A stretch of 64,000 nucleotides of DNA from Aminobacter aganoensis. Its GTDB lineage: Bacteria; Pseudomonadota; Alphaproteobacteria; Rhizobiales; Rhizobiaceae. Each line of letters opens with the position of its first letter. The stretch's first letter is position 1. The position numbers were made by a program, and so were the translations under genes. Under the pieces are notes generated by a model, which had not been told where the DNA came from, did no database searches, and saw only the letters and a list, made by a program, of their open reading frames with translations. Of this stretch, positions 27,232 to 37,614 are shown piece by piece. The DNA is taken from positions 62,001-126,000 of the forward strand of contig NZ_JACHOU010000007.1 of NCBI RefSeq assembly GCF_014206975.1, written 5' to 3'.

Positions 27232-27615
27232 GTGACACCTGCATTGCGTCTCGCCCTGATCGCCCATGACGAGAAGAAGGACGACCTGGTCGCTTTCGCA
27301 AGCGATCACATCGAGTTCCTGAAGACCTGCCACATCGTCGCCACCGGTACCACCGGGCAACGCATCCTGGCTGCCTGTCCGGGCCTCAACCTGACGCCGC
27401 TGAAGAGCGGACCGCTCGGCGGCGACCAGCAGATCGGCGCCCTGATCAGCGAAGGCAGGATCGACCAGTTGATTTTCTTCGTTGATCCGCTGACGCCGAT
27501 GCCGCATGACGTCGACGTGAAGGCATTGATGCGGCTTGCCATCGTCTACGACATTCCCATGGCGTTGAACCGGGCGACGGCCGAGATCATGCTCGAGAAC
27601 CAAGAGAACGGCTGA
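27232..27615 (+). CDS. mgsA: Methylglyoxal synthase
   Basis: Converts dihydroxyacetone phosphate to methylglyoxal and phosphate, a bypass of lower glycolysis. The 127-residue protein has the active-site residues H12 (AHD), D65 (GGDQQIG), H92 and D93/D95 (PHDVDVKAL). It is shorter than E. coli MgsA (152) but complete. The start is a GTG at 27232. It lies 26 bp before glk, so glucose phosphorylation and the triose bypass are probably expressed together. Confidence 0.94.
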   Translation: MTPALRLALIAHDEKKDDLVAFASDHIEFLKTCHIVATGTTGQRILAACPGLNLTPLKSGPLGGDQQIGALISEGRIDQLIFFVDPLTPMPHDVDVKALMRLAIVYDIPMALNRATAEIMLENQENG

Positions 27616-27641
27616 ACGCCGACGCAGGGACGGAACCGGGA

Positions 27642-28664
27642 ATGTCACATCAGAGCGACCAGGCGCAGGCTCTCCCGTTCCCGATCCTGATCGGCGACAT
27701 CGGCGGCACCAATGCGCGCTTCGCCATCGTCGAAAGCGCCGACACGGATGCCGGCGAGCCGCGCATCGTCCAGACCGCCAGCTATGCCAATATCGACGAC
27801 GCCATTCTCGCCGTGCTCGACGGCGCGCCGGTGCGGCCGCGCTCGGCGGTGCTCGCGGTCGCCGGCCCGGTCGAGGGCGACGAGATCGCGCTGACCAATT
27901 GCCCATGGGTGGTGCGGCCCAAGGAGATGTTTGCGACCATCGGGCTCACCGACATCCTGGTGCTCAACGATTTCGAGGCCCAGGCGCTTGCGGTCGTGGC
28001 GCTCGGCGACGAACACATGGAAAAGATCGGCCCCGGCGAGCCGGAAGAGGGTGCCGGGCGCGTCGTGCTCGGGCCGGGCACCGGCCTTGGCGTCGCTGGC
28101 CTGATCCATGCGCTGGGGCGCTGGATCCCGGTCCCCGGCGAAGGCGGACACATGGACATCGGCCCGCGCTCCGCGCGCGACTTCGAAGTCTTCCCGCATC
28201 TCGAAAAACTCGAAGGCCGCATCTCGGGCGAGCAGATCCTGTGCGGCCGCGGGCTGGTCAACACTTACCGCGCCGTCGCCCTCGCCGATGGCAAGACGCC
28301 GACGCTGACCCTGCCGGCACAGGTCACGGCGGCGGCCCTCGCCGGCACCGACCCGATCGCCGAGGAGGCGCTGGAACTGTTCGTCACCTGCCTCGGCCGC
28401 ACCGCCGGCGACCTGGCGCTGGTGTTCAAAAGCAAGGGCGGCGTCTTCCTGACCGGCGGCATCGCCCAGAAGATCGTGCCGGCGTTGAAGCAGGGCAATT
28501 TCCGCGAGGCCTTCGAGGACAAGGCGCCGCATCGCGAACTGATGGCCTCGATGCCGGTCTACGTCATCACCCATCCGCTCGCAGCCCTTGCCGGCCTCGC
28601 CGCCTATGCCCGCACGCCATCCCTGTTCGGCATCGAGACCGGGGACCGGCGCTGGCGCCTCTGA
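27642..28664 (+). CDS. glk: Glucokinase
   Basis: ATP-dependent glucose kinase feeding the Entner-Doudoroff route. The 340-residue protein has ATP loop [12 protein letters not shown], the catalytic [19 protein letters not shown] and the EGGHMDIGP region of the bacterial glucokinase (Glk) family rather than the ROK group. It is 26 bp after mgsA and upstream of the ABC exporter gene. Confidence 0.95.
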   Translation: MSHQSDQAQALPFPILIGDIGGTNARFAIVESADTDAGEPRIVQTASYANIDDAILAVLDGAPVRPRSAVLAVAGPVEGDEIALTNCPWVVRPKEMFATIGLTDILVLNDFEAQALAVVALGDEHMEKIGPGEPEEGAGRVVLGPGTGLGVAGLIHALGRWIPVPGEGGHMDIGPRSARDFEVFPHLEKLEGRISGEQILCGRGLVNTYRAVALADGKTPTLTLPAQVTAAALAGTDPIAEEALELFVTCLGRTAGDLALVFKSKGGVFLTGGIAQKIVPALKQGNFREAFEDKAPHRELMASMPVYVITHPLAALAGLAAYARTPSLFGIETGDRRWRL

Positions 28665-28745
28665 CCGCGGCCAAAAGGCGGTTTCCCCCGCGGGCGTCAT
28701 GCTCTATGAGGGGCGCAGTTTTTGCGTAGCGACAGGACTACCTGT

Positions 28746-30598
<1,853 letters not shown>

Positions 30599-30602
<4 letters not shown>

Positions 30603-31408
30603 GCGACATGGGTCTGGTTGTGGTCGGCGCCGCCGGCCGAATGGGTCAGGTGCTGCTGCGCACCGTCCATACGATGGAGGGCGTCCGTGTCGTCGGCGCC
30701 ATCGAGCGCAGCGGCTCGCCCTATCTCGGCAAGGATGCGGGCGAACTTGCCGGCATCGGCACCATCAATGTCGCAATTTCCGACGACCCGCTTGCGGCCT
30801 TCGCCAAGGCCGACGGCGTGCTCGATTTCACCGCGCCCGCCGCGACCGTCGAATTCGCCGGCTATGCGGCCCAGGCGCGCATCGCCCATGTCATCGGCAC
30901 CACCGGCTGCGCGGCCGAGGACGATGCCAGGATCGCCGCCGCGGCGCGCCATGCCACCATCGTCAAGTCGGGCAATATGAGCCTCGGCGTCAACCTGCTC
31001 GCCATCCTCGTCGAGAAGGCGGCGCAAGCGCTCGGCCCCAGCGACTTCGACATCGAGGTGCTGGAAATGCATCACCGCCACAAGGTCGACGCGCCGTCGG
31101 GCACCGCCCTGCTGCTCGGCGAGGCGGCAGCCGAAGGCCGCAAGATCGCGCTGGCAGACAGGAGCGTCCGCGTCCGTGACGGCCACACCGGCGTGCGCGA
31201 GGCGGGCACCATCGGCTTCGCCACGCTGCGCGGCGGCTCGGTGGTCGGCGACCATTCCGTCATCCTCGCCGGCACCGGCGAGCGCATCACCCTGTCGCAT
31301 CAGGCCGAGGATCGCACGATCTTCGCCCGCGGCGCGGTCAAGGCGGCGCTGTGGGCGCATGGCCGCAAGCCCGGCCTTTATTCGATGCGCGACGTGCTCG
31401 GCCTCTAG
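30599..31408 (+). CDS. dapB: 4-hydroxy-tetrahydrodipicolinate reductase
   Basis: Lysine and meso-diaminopimelate synthesis: NAD(P)H reduction of hydroxytetrahydrodipicolinate. The 269-residue protein has the nucleotide loop [10 protein letters not shown] (8-17), catalytic [15 protein letters not shown] and the [16 protein letters not shown]-terminal region. The ATG overlaps the exporter stop by four bases and gpmA follows 35 bp later. Confidence 0.97.
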
Positions 31409-31443
31409 ATCAATCCACCGTCCTCACCCACAAGGGAGCTAAA

Positions 31444-32061
31444 ATGTCCGGTACTCTCGTGCTCGTCCGCCACGGCCAGAGCGAATGGAACCTGAAGAAC
31501 CTGTTCACCGGCTGGCGCGATCCCGGCCTGACCGAGCAGGGCCACGCCGAGGCCAAGGCCGCCGGCGAGAAGCTCAAGGCGCGCGGACTGAAGTTCGACA
31601 TCGCCTTCACCTCGGCGCTGTCGCGCGCCCAGACCACCTGCCAGCACATCCTCGACGCGCTCGGCCAGAGCGACCTCAAGACCATTCGCAATGCAGCGCT
31701 CAACGAGCGCGACTATGGCGACCTCAACGGCCTCAACAAGGACGACGCCCGCGCAAAGTGGGGCGAGGAGCAGGTCCATATCTGGCGCCGCTCCTACGAT
31801 ACCCCGCCGCCCGGCGGCGAGAGCCTGAAGGACACCGGCGCCCGCGTCTGGCCCTATTACATGCACGATATGCAGAAGCATGTGCTTGCCGGCGGCACGG
31901 TGCTGGTCGCTGCGCACGGCAATTCGCTGCGCGCGCTGATCATGGCGCTCGAAGGCATTTCGGGCCCGGACATCGTCAAGCTCGAGCTCGGGACCGGCGT
32001 GCCGATCGTCTACAAGCTCAACGCCGATTCGACTGTCGCTTCGAAGGATGTGCTGGCCTGA
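31444..32061 (+). CDS. gpmA: 2,3-bisphosphoglycerate-dependent phosphoglycerate mutase
   Basis: Interconverts 3- and 2-phosphoglycerate. The 205-residue protein has the phosphohistidine motif [10 protein letters not shown] (H10), the [12 protein letters not shown] segment and the second His in [10 protein letters not shown]. It is shorter than the 250-residue E. coli type, as usual in Rhizobiales. The ATG follows GGGAGCTAAA. It ends the dapB-gpmA run. Confidence 0.96.
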   Translation: MSGTLVLVRHGQSEWNLKNLFTGWRDPGLTEQGHAEAKAAGEKLKARGLKFDIAFTSALSRAQTTCQHILDALGQSDLKTIRNAALNERDYGDLNGLNKDDARAKWGEEQVHIWRRSYDTPPPGGESLKDTGARVWPYYMHDMQKHVLAGGTVLVAAHGNSLRALIMALEGISGPDIVKLELGTGVPIVYKLNADSTVASKDVLA

Positions 32062-32069
32062 GCCGCCAC

Positions 32070-32144
32070 GGGAGCCTCCGATTCGTGGCTCCCAACCTCT
32101 TCGCCGGCTATGCCGCGAGACATGCCGCAACGTCATGCGGCATG
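32070..32144 (+). terminator. Two hairpins after gpmA
   Basis: GGGAGCC/GGCTCCC (32070-32093) and a 9-bp stem CATGCCGCA/TGCGGCATG (32121-32144) follow the gpmA stop. Neither has a T run. They may stabilise or end the gpmA message. Confidence 0.45.
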
Positions 32145-32203
32145 CCGGAACGCGACAAATCGGTCCTGTCGCGGCATTCGTCGGCAAAAGCTGAAAATGC
32201 GCG

Positions 32204-32231
32204 TTGACACAGTCGCTTCGCCCGCTTACAT
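32204..32231 (+). promoter_or_regulatory. Sigma-70-type promoter of tRNA-Leu
   Basis: A consensus -35 TTGACA (32204-32209) is followed after 16-17 bases by TTACAT, ending 12 bp before the mature tRNA. The close spacing and perfect -35 fit a strong tRNA promoter. Confidence 0.7.
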
Positions 32232-32243
32232 CAGCGCCCACCA

Positions 32244-32328
32244 GCCCAGATGGCGGAATTGGTAGACGCGCACGGTTCAGGTCCGTGTGCCGCGAGGCGT
32301 GGAGGTTCGAGTCCTCTTCTGGGCACCA
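32244..32328 (+). tRNA. tRNA-Leu (anticodon CAG)
   Basis: An 85-nt tRNA with encoded CCA. The acceptor stem is GCCCAGA/TCTGGGC. The anticodon arm is CACGG-TTCAGGT-CCGTG with anticodon CAG. A long variable arm (GCCGCGAGGCGT) marks it as a class II tRNA, and the T arm is GGAGGTTCGAGTCCTC. Confidence 0.97.
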
Positions 32329-32376
32329 GTTTCCAAGGTCAAGCCTCGACTTGACCCCTTGAATTTCAAGGACATC

Positions 32377-32406
32377 AAAGCCCGGCTCTCACGAGCCGGG
32401 CTTTTT
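32377..32406 (+). terminator. Rho-independent terminator of tRNA-Leu
   Basis: A perfect 12-bp stem AAAGCCCGGCTC / GAGCCGGGCTTT with a TCAC loop and T tail, 48 bp after the tRNA. Confidence 0.92.
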
Positions 32407-32636
32407 CGTTTCTGCGGAATGCTTGATTCCTGGCGACCGGCACCTCGATCTGCGCCGTTCCCCCGAGGTTCGCGTCGCAATTCGATTGACCCCGACGACA
32501 ACTTCAATTCGTCCTCGCTTGGCGCCTGCCACACCCTTCATCATCGACCGAAAGGCCGGCTTCCGGCAGGCCCCATGCCGGTGGTAATATCAGGTTGCGC
32601 TAATATTTTTCGCACAACCTCTTGAGGAGCACGCCG
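32407..32636. other. Intergenic region before the YbjN-like gene
   Basis: 230 bp with no supported gene. The part from 32583 to 32615 is AT-rich (GTAATATCAGG, GCTAATATTTTTCGC) and probably holds the promoter of the following gene. Confidence 0.4.
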
Positions 32637-33125
32637 ATGCTGCGCTTTGCCCTTTTCGCCGGTGCCCTGGCCCTCGCTGCCGGTACTGCAGCCAGGGCCG
32701 AAGACAAACCGCAGGCCGCGCCGACCGTGGTCGAAGGCGTGACCGTCGCGGAATTCCAGGACATCATGACCAAGGCCGGATACCAGGCCAAGGTCGGCAC
32801 CGACAGCGACAACCTGCCGGTCATCGATTCCAAGGCCTCGGGCATGAACTTCTGGGTCTATTTCTACAATTGCGACGGCGAACCGCAGAAATGCCGGCGC
32901 GTGCAGTTCCAGAGCAGTTTCAAGACCGACAAGACGATGCAGGACAAGGCGCTCGACTGGAACAACAAGAAGGTCGCCGGCCGTGCCTCCAACGAAAAGG
33001 ACAACACCTATTTCGACTATCTGGTCGATTGCGGCGGCGGCGTCTCGTCCGGCAACCTGTCGCAGAACCTCGAGCGCTTCGACACGCTGATGGCCGAATT
33101 CACCACCTATATCGGCTGGCGCTGA
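32637..33125 (+). CDS. Exported YbjN-domain protein
   Basis: A 162-residue predicted periplasmic protein with a signal peptide cleaved near AARAED (about 21). The remainder has the YbjN/type III chaperone-like pattern: TVAEFQDIMTKAGYQAKVG, NFWVYFYNCDGEPQKCRRVQ, where two cysteines may pair. Function unknown. GAGGAG precedes the ATG at 32637. It stands alone and ends before a long hairpin. Confidence 0.82.
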   Translation: MLRFALFAGALALAAGTAARAEDKPQAAPTVVEGVTVAEFQDIMTKAGYQAKVGTDSDNLPVIDSKASGMNFWVYFYNCDGEPQKCRRVQFQSSFKTDKTMQDKALDWNNKKVAGRASNEKDNTYFDYLVDCGGGVSSGNLSQNLERFDTLMAEFTTYIGWR

Positions 33126-33150
33126 ACAGCACGGCGTCAGCCGCGCGAAG

Positions 33151-33186
33151 ACATGCAAAGGGCGCCGGTCGGCGCCCTTTGCATGT
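33151..33186 (+). terminator. Long perfect hairpin after the YbjN-like gene
   Basis: A 16-bp perfect stem (ACATGCAAAGGGCGCC and its complement) with a GGTC loop lies 26 bp after the stop codon. No T run follows on either strand. It lies between two convergent genes and probably separates their transcripts. Confidence 0.6.
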
Positions 33187-33244
33187 GAGGCTACGGCAAG
33201 GGTCCCATCCCGCCGAATGAGGGACCCCAGCCAGGCCGCCTTGC

Positions 33245-33619
33245 TCACGCCTCGAGGTTGCGGTTGCGGTCCTGCCAGAGTTCCAGGACGGCCAGCACCG
33301 CCACGGCGATGCCGAGGCCGACATGCCAGTTGCGCAGCACGCCGCCATATTCGAAGACGAAGGGCTGCACGACCATCCAGACACCGCAGAACAGCACCAG
33401 GATTTCCTCCCAGCGCCGCAGGAAGATCTGCTCCAGTCCGGAAAGCACGACGATCGCGGCGCCGACGAGCGCCGTCACCGCCATCATGGTCGGCATGCCG
33501 GTTTCGCCGAACCACATCGGCGACACGATGATCGCGGCGCCGAGGATCATCGAAGCGATGTCCTCCCAGCGCCGGTGTTGCGACAGTCCCAGGGGACCCA
33601 TTACGTTGAGCGTTGCCAT
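33245..33619 (-). CDS. SPW-repeat family membrane protein
   Basis: A 124-residue protein with about four membrane segments arranged as two similar halves. Each half starts RRWE (RRWEDIASMILGAAIIVSP; RRWEEILVLFCGVWMVVQP), the pattern of the SPW repeat family. Function unknown; members are often stress-related. ATG 33619 is preceded by GAGAGGA. Confidence 0.8.
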   Translation of the reverse strand: MATLNVMGPLGLSQHRRWEDIASMILGAAIIVSPMWFGETGMPTMMAVTALVGAAIVVLSGLEQIFLRRWEEILVLFCGVWMVVQPFVFEYGGVLRNWHVGLGIAVAVLAVLELWQDRNRNLEA

Positions 33620-33795
33620 GATCAAAATCCTCTCAGGCTACATTTGAGTTCTCTGCTCAAACGCCCGTGAGGACCAAGTGCGTGGCTGTCGAACTCCTCA
33701 GTCGGGCGTTCTTCGCACTGGCGCCATTATCTCAAAAAAGAGCAACAAGTTCAATGGATCCGGTTGCGGCGGACGATCACACCAACGCTACCGGG

Positions 33796-34770
33796 CTACT
33801 CGCCGGTGACCTCCGCATAGAGCCGTGAGCGCGAGCCGAGCAGGCCGAGTATCCGGCCTGCCGACCAACCCGACGCACGCGCAAGGGCAAGCACGCCAGG
33901 ACCGCCGCGGACCGGCACCGTAAGCGCGGTGACGGCTGTGGCAAGCAGCCGGAAGGCGAGCAGCACCGCAATCGACGCGGCCCTGCGGTCGCCGCCCCTT
34001 CCCTTGCGGGTGAACGACGCCAGGGATTGATCGCGGGCGCGCCTGAACTGGTAGGAAAAGGTCAGGCGCGACGGCGGCATCGTCTCGTACACCATGGCCC
34101 GGTCGGCCCATGCTTTGGCCAGTCCACGGCGCGTGACCTCGTGATCGAATGCCGAGTCGCTGCCACCCGACATCGGATCGCGCTCGTCGAACCGCAGCCG
34201 GTGGACCACGAACAGATCGCGCTGCGCGAGCCAGTTGTTGGTGACGATGGTGATCCGCTCCGGCCTGCCCGCCGCGCTCTGGCGCCGGGCCACGGCTGCC
34301 TTGTGGCGGAACCGCTGCTGCACCCCGCGCAAGATCGCCCTGCGCCACCGCGACAGCGGAACCGCCGGCGGCTGCGCCTCCACCGGACCGCCGATCAGCA
34401 GCGCCCGGCTGCGGCGATACTCGGCGACGAGCTCGACGAGCCAATCCGCGGCGACGCGTTCGTCGTCATCGACGAAGGCGACAAGATCGGCCCCGGATTC
34501 CAGCGCATGCTCGACCGCGCGATTGCGCGCGAAAGGAATGCCGATGCAGGGCTCGAGACGATAGTCGAGTTCCAGACCCTTGGCCGCGCCAAGCACGATG
34601 TCGCGACAATCGGGCTGCGCGGAATTCTCGACCACGATGAAGCTGACATCGGTGAACGGTGGCATCTCGCAGGCGGTCCATGAGGCGAGAAGCTCGCCGA
34701 GCATGATCGGCCGCTGCCGCGTGATCGCAGCAACGCACAGCCGCAGACGCGGCATCGATTTCGAGGACAT
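33796..34770 (-). CDS. Glycosyltransferase family 2 protein
   Basis: A 324-residue GT-A fold enzyme. The nucleotide-sugar region starts LCVAAITRQRPIMLGELLAS. The metal-binding acidic cluster is FVDDDERVAADWL, and the acceptor region is NNWLAQRDLF followed by GGSDSAFDHEVTRRG. A hydrophobic segment near residues 265-290 may bind the membrane. The donor and acceptor are unknown; a cell-surface polysaccharide is likely. ATG 34770 has AAGGG upstream. It diverges from the two-domain glycosyltransferase. Confidence 0.87.
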   Translation of the reverse strand: MSSKSMPRLRLCVAAITRQRPIMLGELLASWTACEMPPFTDVSFIVVENSAQPDCRDIVLGAAKGLELDYRLEPCIGIPFARNRAVEHALESGADLVAFVDDDERVAADWLVELVAEYRRSRALLIGGPVEAQPPAVPLSRWRRAILRGVQQRFRHKAAVARRQSAAGRPERITIVTNNWLAQRDLFVVHRLRFDERDPMSGGSDSAFDHEVTRRGLAKAWADRAMVYETMPPSRLTFSYQFRRARDQSLASFTRKGRGGDRRAASIAVLLAFRLLATAVTALTVPVRGGPGVLALARASGWSAGRILGLLGSRSRLYAEVTGE

Positions 34771-34940
34771 TGCCCTTGCTCCGCAGGTTTGCGTCGCCCG
34801 GGCAGCGGCAACAGGTCTCAAGTGCGGGGGCGGCTCCGTTTCCCACAATTGAACACCTATTGCAAGTAGAAATTTTTATGCGATACAACCGCAGAATCGA
34901 ACCGGCCCCGAGCGGCCGAAGCAAGCGCGTGAGTTTTTCA
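34771..34940. promoter_or_regulatory. Divergent promoter region of two glycosyltransferase genes
   Basis: A 170-bp gap with a marked AT-rich core (34850-34885, containing AATTTTTATGCGATAC). It must hold the promoters of both genes. In-frame ATG codons at 34878 exist for the plus-strand gene, but the domain begins right after 34941. Confidence 0.4.
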
Positions 34941-36827
34941 ATGAGACCGATCCTGTCGTACTGCATCCCGGTTCAGGACCGGGCGGATGACCTCAGGCTG
35001 ACCCTGCGGACAAATCTCGACCAGAACCGCCCGTTCCAGACGCTGGTGGAGTTCGTCGTCGTCAGTTTCGACCGGGACGATGAGCTGGACCGCTGGATGC
35101 GCGAGAGCTTTGCCGCGGACATCGCGTCCGGATACCTCAAGCCGAGGCGCGCCGGCCACCTGGATCCATGGCATTTCGGCCGGGCAAAAAACGTGTTCCG
35201 CGACCATCTCGAGGGCGCGATCTATTCCAGCCTCGACGCCGACAATTTCGTGTCGCCGCACGAGACACGGCAGATCCTCGACCTGCATGCCGAGCATGGC
35301 GGCAAGATGCTGATCCATCATTTCAGCGGCCACTGGGGCGACGGAACCTGCGGCAGGGTCACGCTGCCGGCAAATCTCTATCGATCCGTCGGGTATGACG
35401 AGCGGGCCTTGCCGCGCCAGTTCGACGAGATCGACCTGATCCTTTCCGCGCTCAGGGCCGACCCCGATCTCACCTACGTCTCGCACCTCCCGGGCGGCGC
35501 GCTGCAGAAGTCGAAGGCCACGGCAGGATTCCTGCACGGCGAAGGCATGGCGGTGAAGAACCTGGTTGTCGACGACCTGCGCGCCACCAAGCCGCTCAAC
35601 CCGAGGAACAAGGGTTATGCCGATGACTGTGGCCTTCTCGGCGCCATGCAGCGCTTCAACCGCGCATCGAGCTTCGCCAAGAATGCCGGCAAGGCCGACA
35701 GCAAGGAGCGCTATTTCGCCGAAGCCATGCAGGCGGTGCGCGATGCCATAGCCGCACAGGGACCGGCAGAGACGCTGCAGTGCTTTTTCGGCGAACCGGG
35801 CCGGCCGCTTCCGCAACTCGTCGACGGCAAGGTGCCGGTCTTCGCCTGCGTCAAGGACGACACCTTCGTGCTGGAGGAGTGGTACAGGCATTACCGCGGC
35901 ATCGGCTGCGGACCGTTCTACATCATCGACGACCACTCGGCCGTGCCGGTGGCCGAGACCCTGCCCTATCGCGATGTCCTGACGCTGACGCCCAGGGTTG
36001 GCCACTACCGAACCTGCAAGAGCGCCTGGCTGATGGCCGCGATGAAGGCCGTGCTGCCTGAAGGTCGATGGGCGCTGACCGTCGACGCCGACGAATTCGT
36101 CGACGTTCCGCCTGCGCTCGGCACCACCATGGCGGACGTGACCGTGGCGGCGTCAGCCGCGGGCCGGTCCTGGCTGCCGGGAATGCTCGTCGACATGCTG
36201 CCGGCAGCATTGGAGCTGTCGAGCGGCCCGGCACGGGCATCCTTCCTGCGCGCGTTCGATCGCCATCTGCTCGATGGCAAGGGCGACAGCACAGCCTACC
36301 GCTGCAATAAGTCGGTTCGCTGGGCCTTCGGCGACCGATGGCGCGCCAGCTATTGCATCGATGCGCGCTACCGCATCGCCGGCACGGTCGACGTGCTGCG
36401 CAAGGTACCGCTGGTGAAGTACCGCCAGGATATCAGGATCCATCACGGCTTCCACGATCTCGGCTACTCCGACCAGCCGAACGTCCAGCCCGACGACTGG
36501 CGCGGCCCGCTGCTGCTGCCGATGCGCCATTACAAGCTGGTCAAGCTCTTCGATGCCGAGGAGCGCCGGCGCATGGCCGAGCATGCGGGATTGTCCTTTG
36601 TCCACGACCGCAAGACGACCGCCAATCTGCGCACGCTCGTCGCCGGCGACCGGTCTACGGCCTGGGAAAAGCTCGAAACACTTGAGACGGTCGAATACGA
36701 CCCCAGCCTGTTCTCCGACCCGGAATTCTTCCATGCGGTGCCGGGCATGTCGGGCGGATGGGGCTCTTTCCTGCGGCGGGGCATCCGGGCGATGCGCGGC
36801 AAAGACGAGGCACGGCGCACGACATAG
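34941..36827 (+). CDS. Two-domain glycosyltransferase (GT2 plus Glyco_tranf_2_4/GT92-like)
   Basis: A 628-residue protein that appears to carry two transferase modules. The N-terminal half begins ILSYCIPVQDRADDLRLTLR and has SSLDADNFVSP as a DxD-type site near residue 100. The C-terminal half begins near residue 295 with FACVKDDTFVLEEWYRHYRG and IGCGPFYIIDDHS, and has a second acidic motif LTVDADEFVDV near 380; this is the pattern of Glyco_tranf_2_4 proteins. The products of the divergent GT2 gene and this one may build the same glycan. The start is uncertain (34941 or 34878). Function not known. Confidence 0.8.
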   Translation: MRPILSYCIPVQDRADDLRLTLRTNLDQNRPFQTLVEFVVVSFDRDDELDRWMRESFAADIASGYLKPRRAGHLDPWHFGRAKNVFRDHLEGAIYSSLDADNFVSPHETRQILDLHAEHGGKMLIHHFSGHWGDGTCGRVTLPANLYRSVGYDERALPRQFDEIDLILSALRADPDLTYVSHLPGGALQKSKATAGFLHGEGMAVKNLVVDDLRATKPLNPRNKGYADDCGLLGAMQRFNRASSFAKNAGKADSKERYFAEAMQAVRDAIAAQGPAETLQCFFGEPGRPLPQLVDGKVPVFACVKDDTFVLEEWYRHYRGIGCGPFYIIDDHSAVPVAETLPYRDVLTLTPRVGHYRTCKSAWLMAAMKAVLPEGRWALTVDADEFVDVPPALGTTMADVTVAASAAGRSWLPGMLVDMLPAALELSSGPARASFLRAFDRHLLDGKGDSTAYRCNKSVRWAFGDRWRASYCIDARYRIAGTVDVLRKVPLVKYRQDIRIHHGFHDLGYSDQPNVQPDDWRGPLLLPMRHYKLVKLFDAEERRRMAEHAGLSFVHDRKTTANLRTLVAGDRSTAWEKLETLETVEYDPSLFSDPEFFHAVPGMSGGWGSFLRRGIRAMRGKDEARRTT

Positions 36828-37227
36828 ATCACGGTCGACACACGCCGGAACCGGTTTCCGCAACATGGGGCAAACCGCCCGTTTTGGCGGTGCCGCCGCC
36901 GGTGCAATGCTTATTGATTCAACCGAACCATTTTCTGGACGTTACCGATATTTCCTTCGGTGATCGGCGCATGGCAAAGTATACACAAGTAATAATCGCT
37001 GCACGTTACATGCACCATGATTCACGGACATCTGAGGCTCACCTCGGCAAGAGGTCGAATTTTGTGAATAAATTCCTTACAGAATCACGGAATCTGGCTG
37101 ACAAACTGTTACCTTGAGACTCCAAACGTGTGCAGCCGCCACGGAACCGCCCGAAGCTTGCCCCATTCGCTGCCACATTTGAGGTGAAACCGCTCCGTGT
37201 GTGCATCAACGGAGCATTAACCAGAAG
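36828..37227. other. AT-rich intergenic region upstream of rlpA-like gene
   Basis: 400 bp without a convincing gene. A 119-residue open frame from 36758 overlaps the glycosyltransferase end and has no family features. The stretch 36960-37110 is clearly AT-richer than its surroundings (for example GAATTTTGTGAATAAATTCC, with a dyad GGAATTT/AAATTCC-like arms). It probably holds the rlpA promoter and may carry a small RNA, which I cannot prove. Confidence 0.4.
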
Positions 37228-37584
37228 ATGAAGAAGAGCGCCAAGCCCGCGATCGCGGCGGCCACCCTTGCCGCCGGCATGATGATTGCTTTCACCGGTA
37301 CCGCCTCGGCCCAGTGCGGCAAGGCTTCCTGGTACGCGCTGACCTCGAAGACCGCTTCGGGCGAACGCATGAATCCATCGGCCATGACCGCAGCGCACCG
37401 CTCGCTTCCCTTCGGCACCAAGATCCGGGTGACCAACCAGAAGAACGGCAAGAGCGTGGTGGTTCGCATCAACGACCGCGGCCCGTTCATCAAGGGACGC
37501 GTGCTCGACCTGTCCAAGGGTGCAGCCCAGCAGATCGGCTTCATCAAGTCCGGCCACACCTCCGTCTGCATGCAGCGCACCTGA
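37228..37584 (+). CDS. rlpA: RlpA-like septal/cell-wall protein (double-psi beta-barrel)
   Basis: A 118-residue exported protein with signal peptide ending GTASAQ (about 29). The rest is one double-psi beta-barrel domain: [45 protein letters not shown] and [11 protein letters not shown], with the catalytic-type Asp and His of RlpA lytic transglycosylases. It has no SPOR domain and no lipobox, so it is a minimal form. It lies next to an ATP-grasp ligase gene on the other strand. ATG 37228 is set by the signal peptide. Confidence 0.9.
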   Translation: MKKSAKPAIAAATLAAGMMIAFTGTASAQCGKASWYALTSKTASGERMNPSAMTAAHRSLPFGTKIRVTNQKNGKSVVVRINDRGPFIKGRVLDLSKGAAQQIGFIKSGHTSVCMQRT

Positions 37585-37614
37585 CGCCTGCGCGGCGATG
37601 CGGCACCGACGAAG

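Noticed and set aside
25975-27906. A 643-residue minus-strand frame across mepA, mgsA and the start of glk
   Set aside because: It is antisense to three recognised enzymes and has shadow-like composition.
36758-37117. A 119-residue frame between the two-domain glycosyltransferase and rlpA
   Set aside because: It starts inside the glycosyltransferase gene, lacks a ribosome-binding site and shows no motif.
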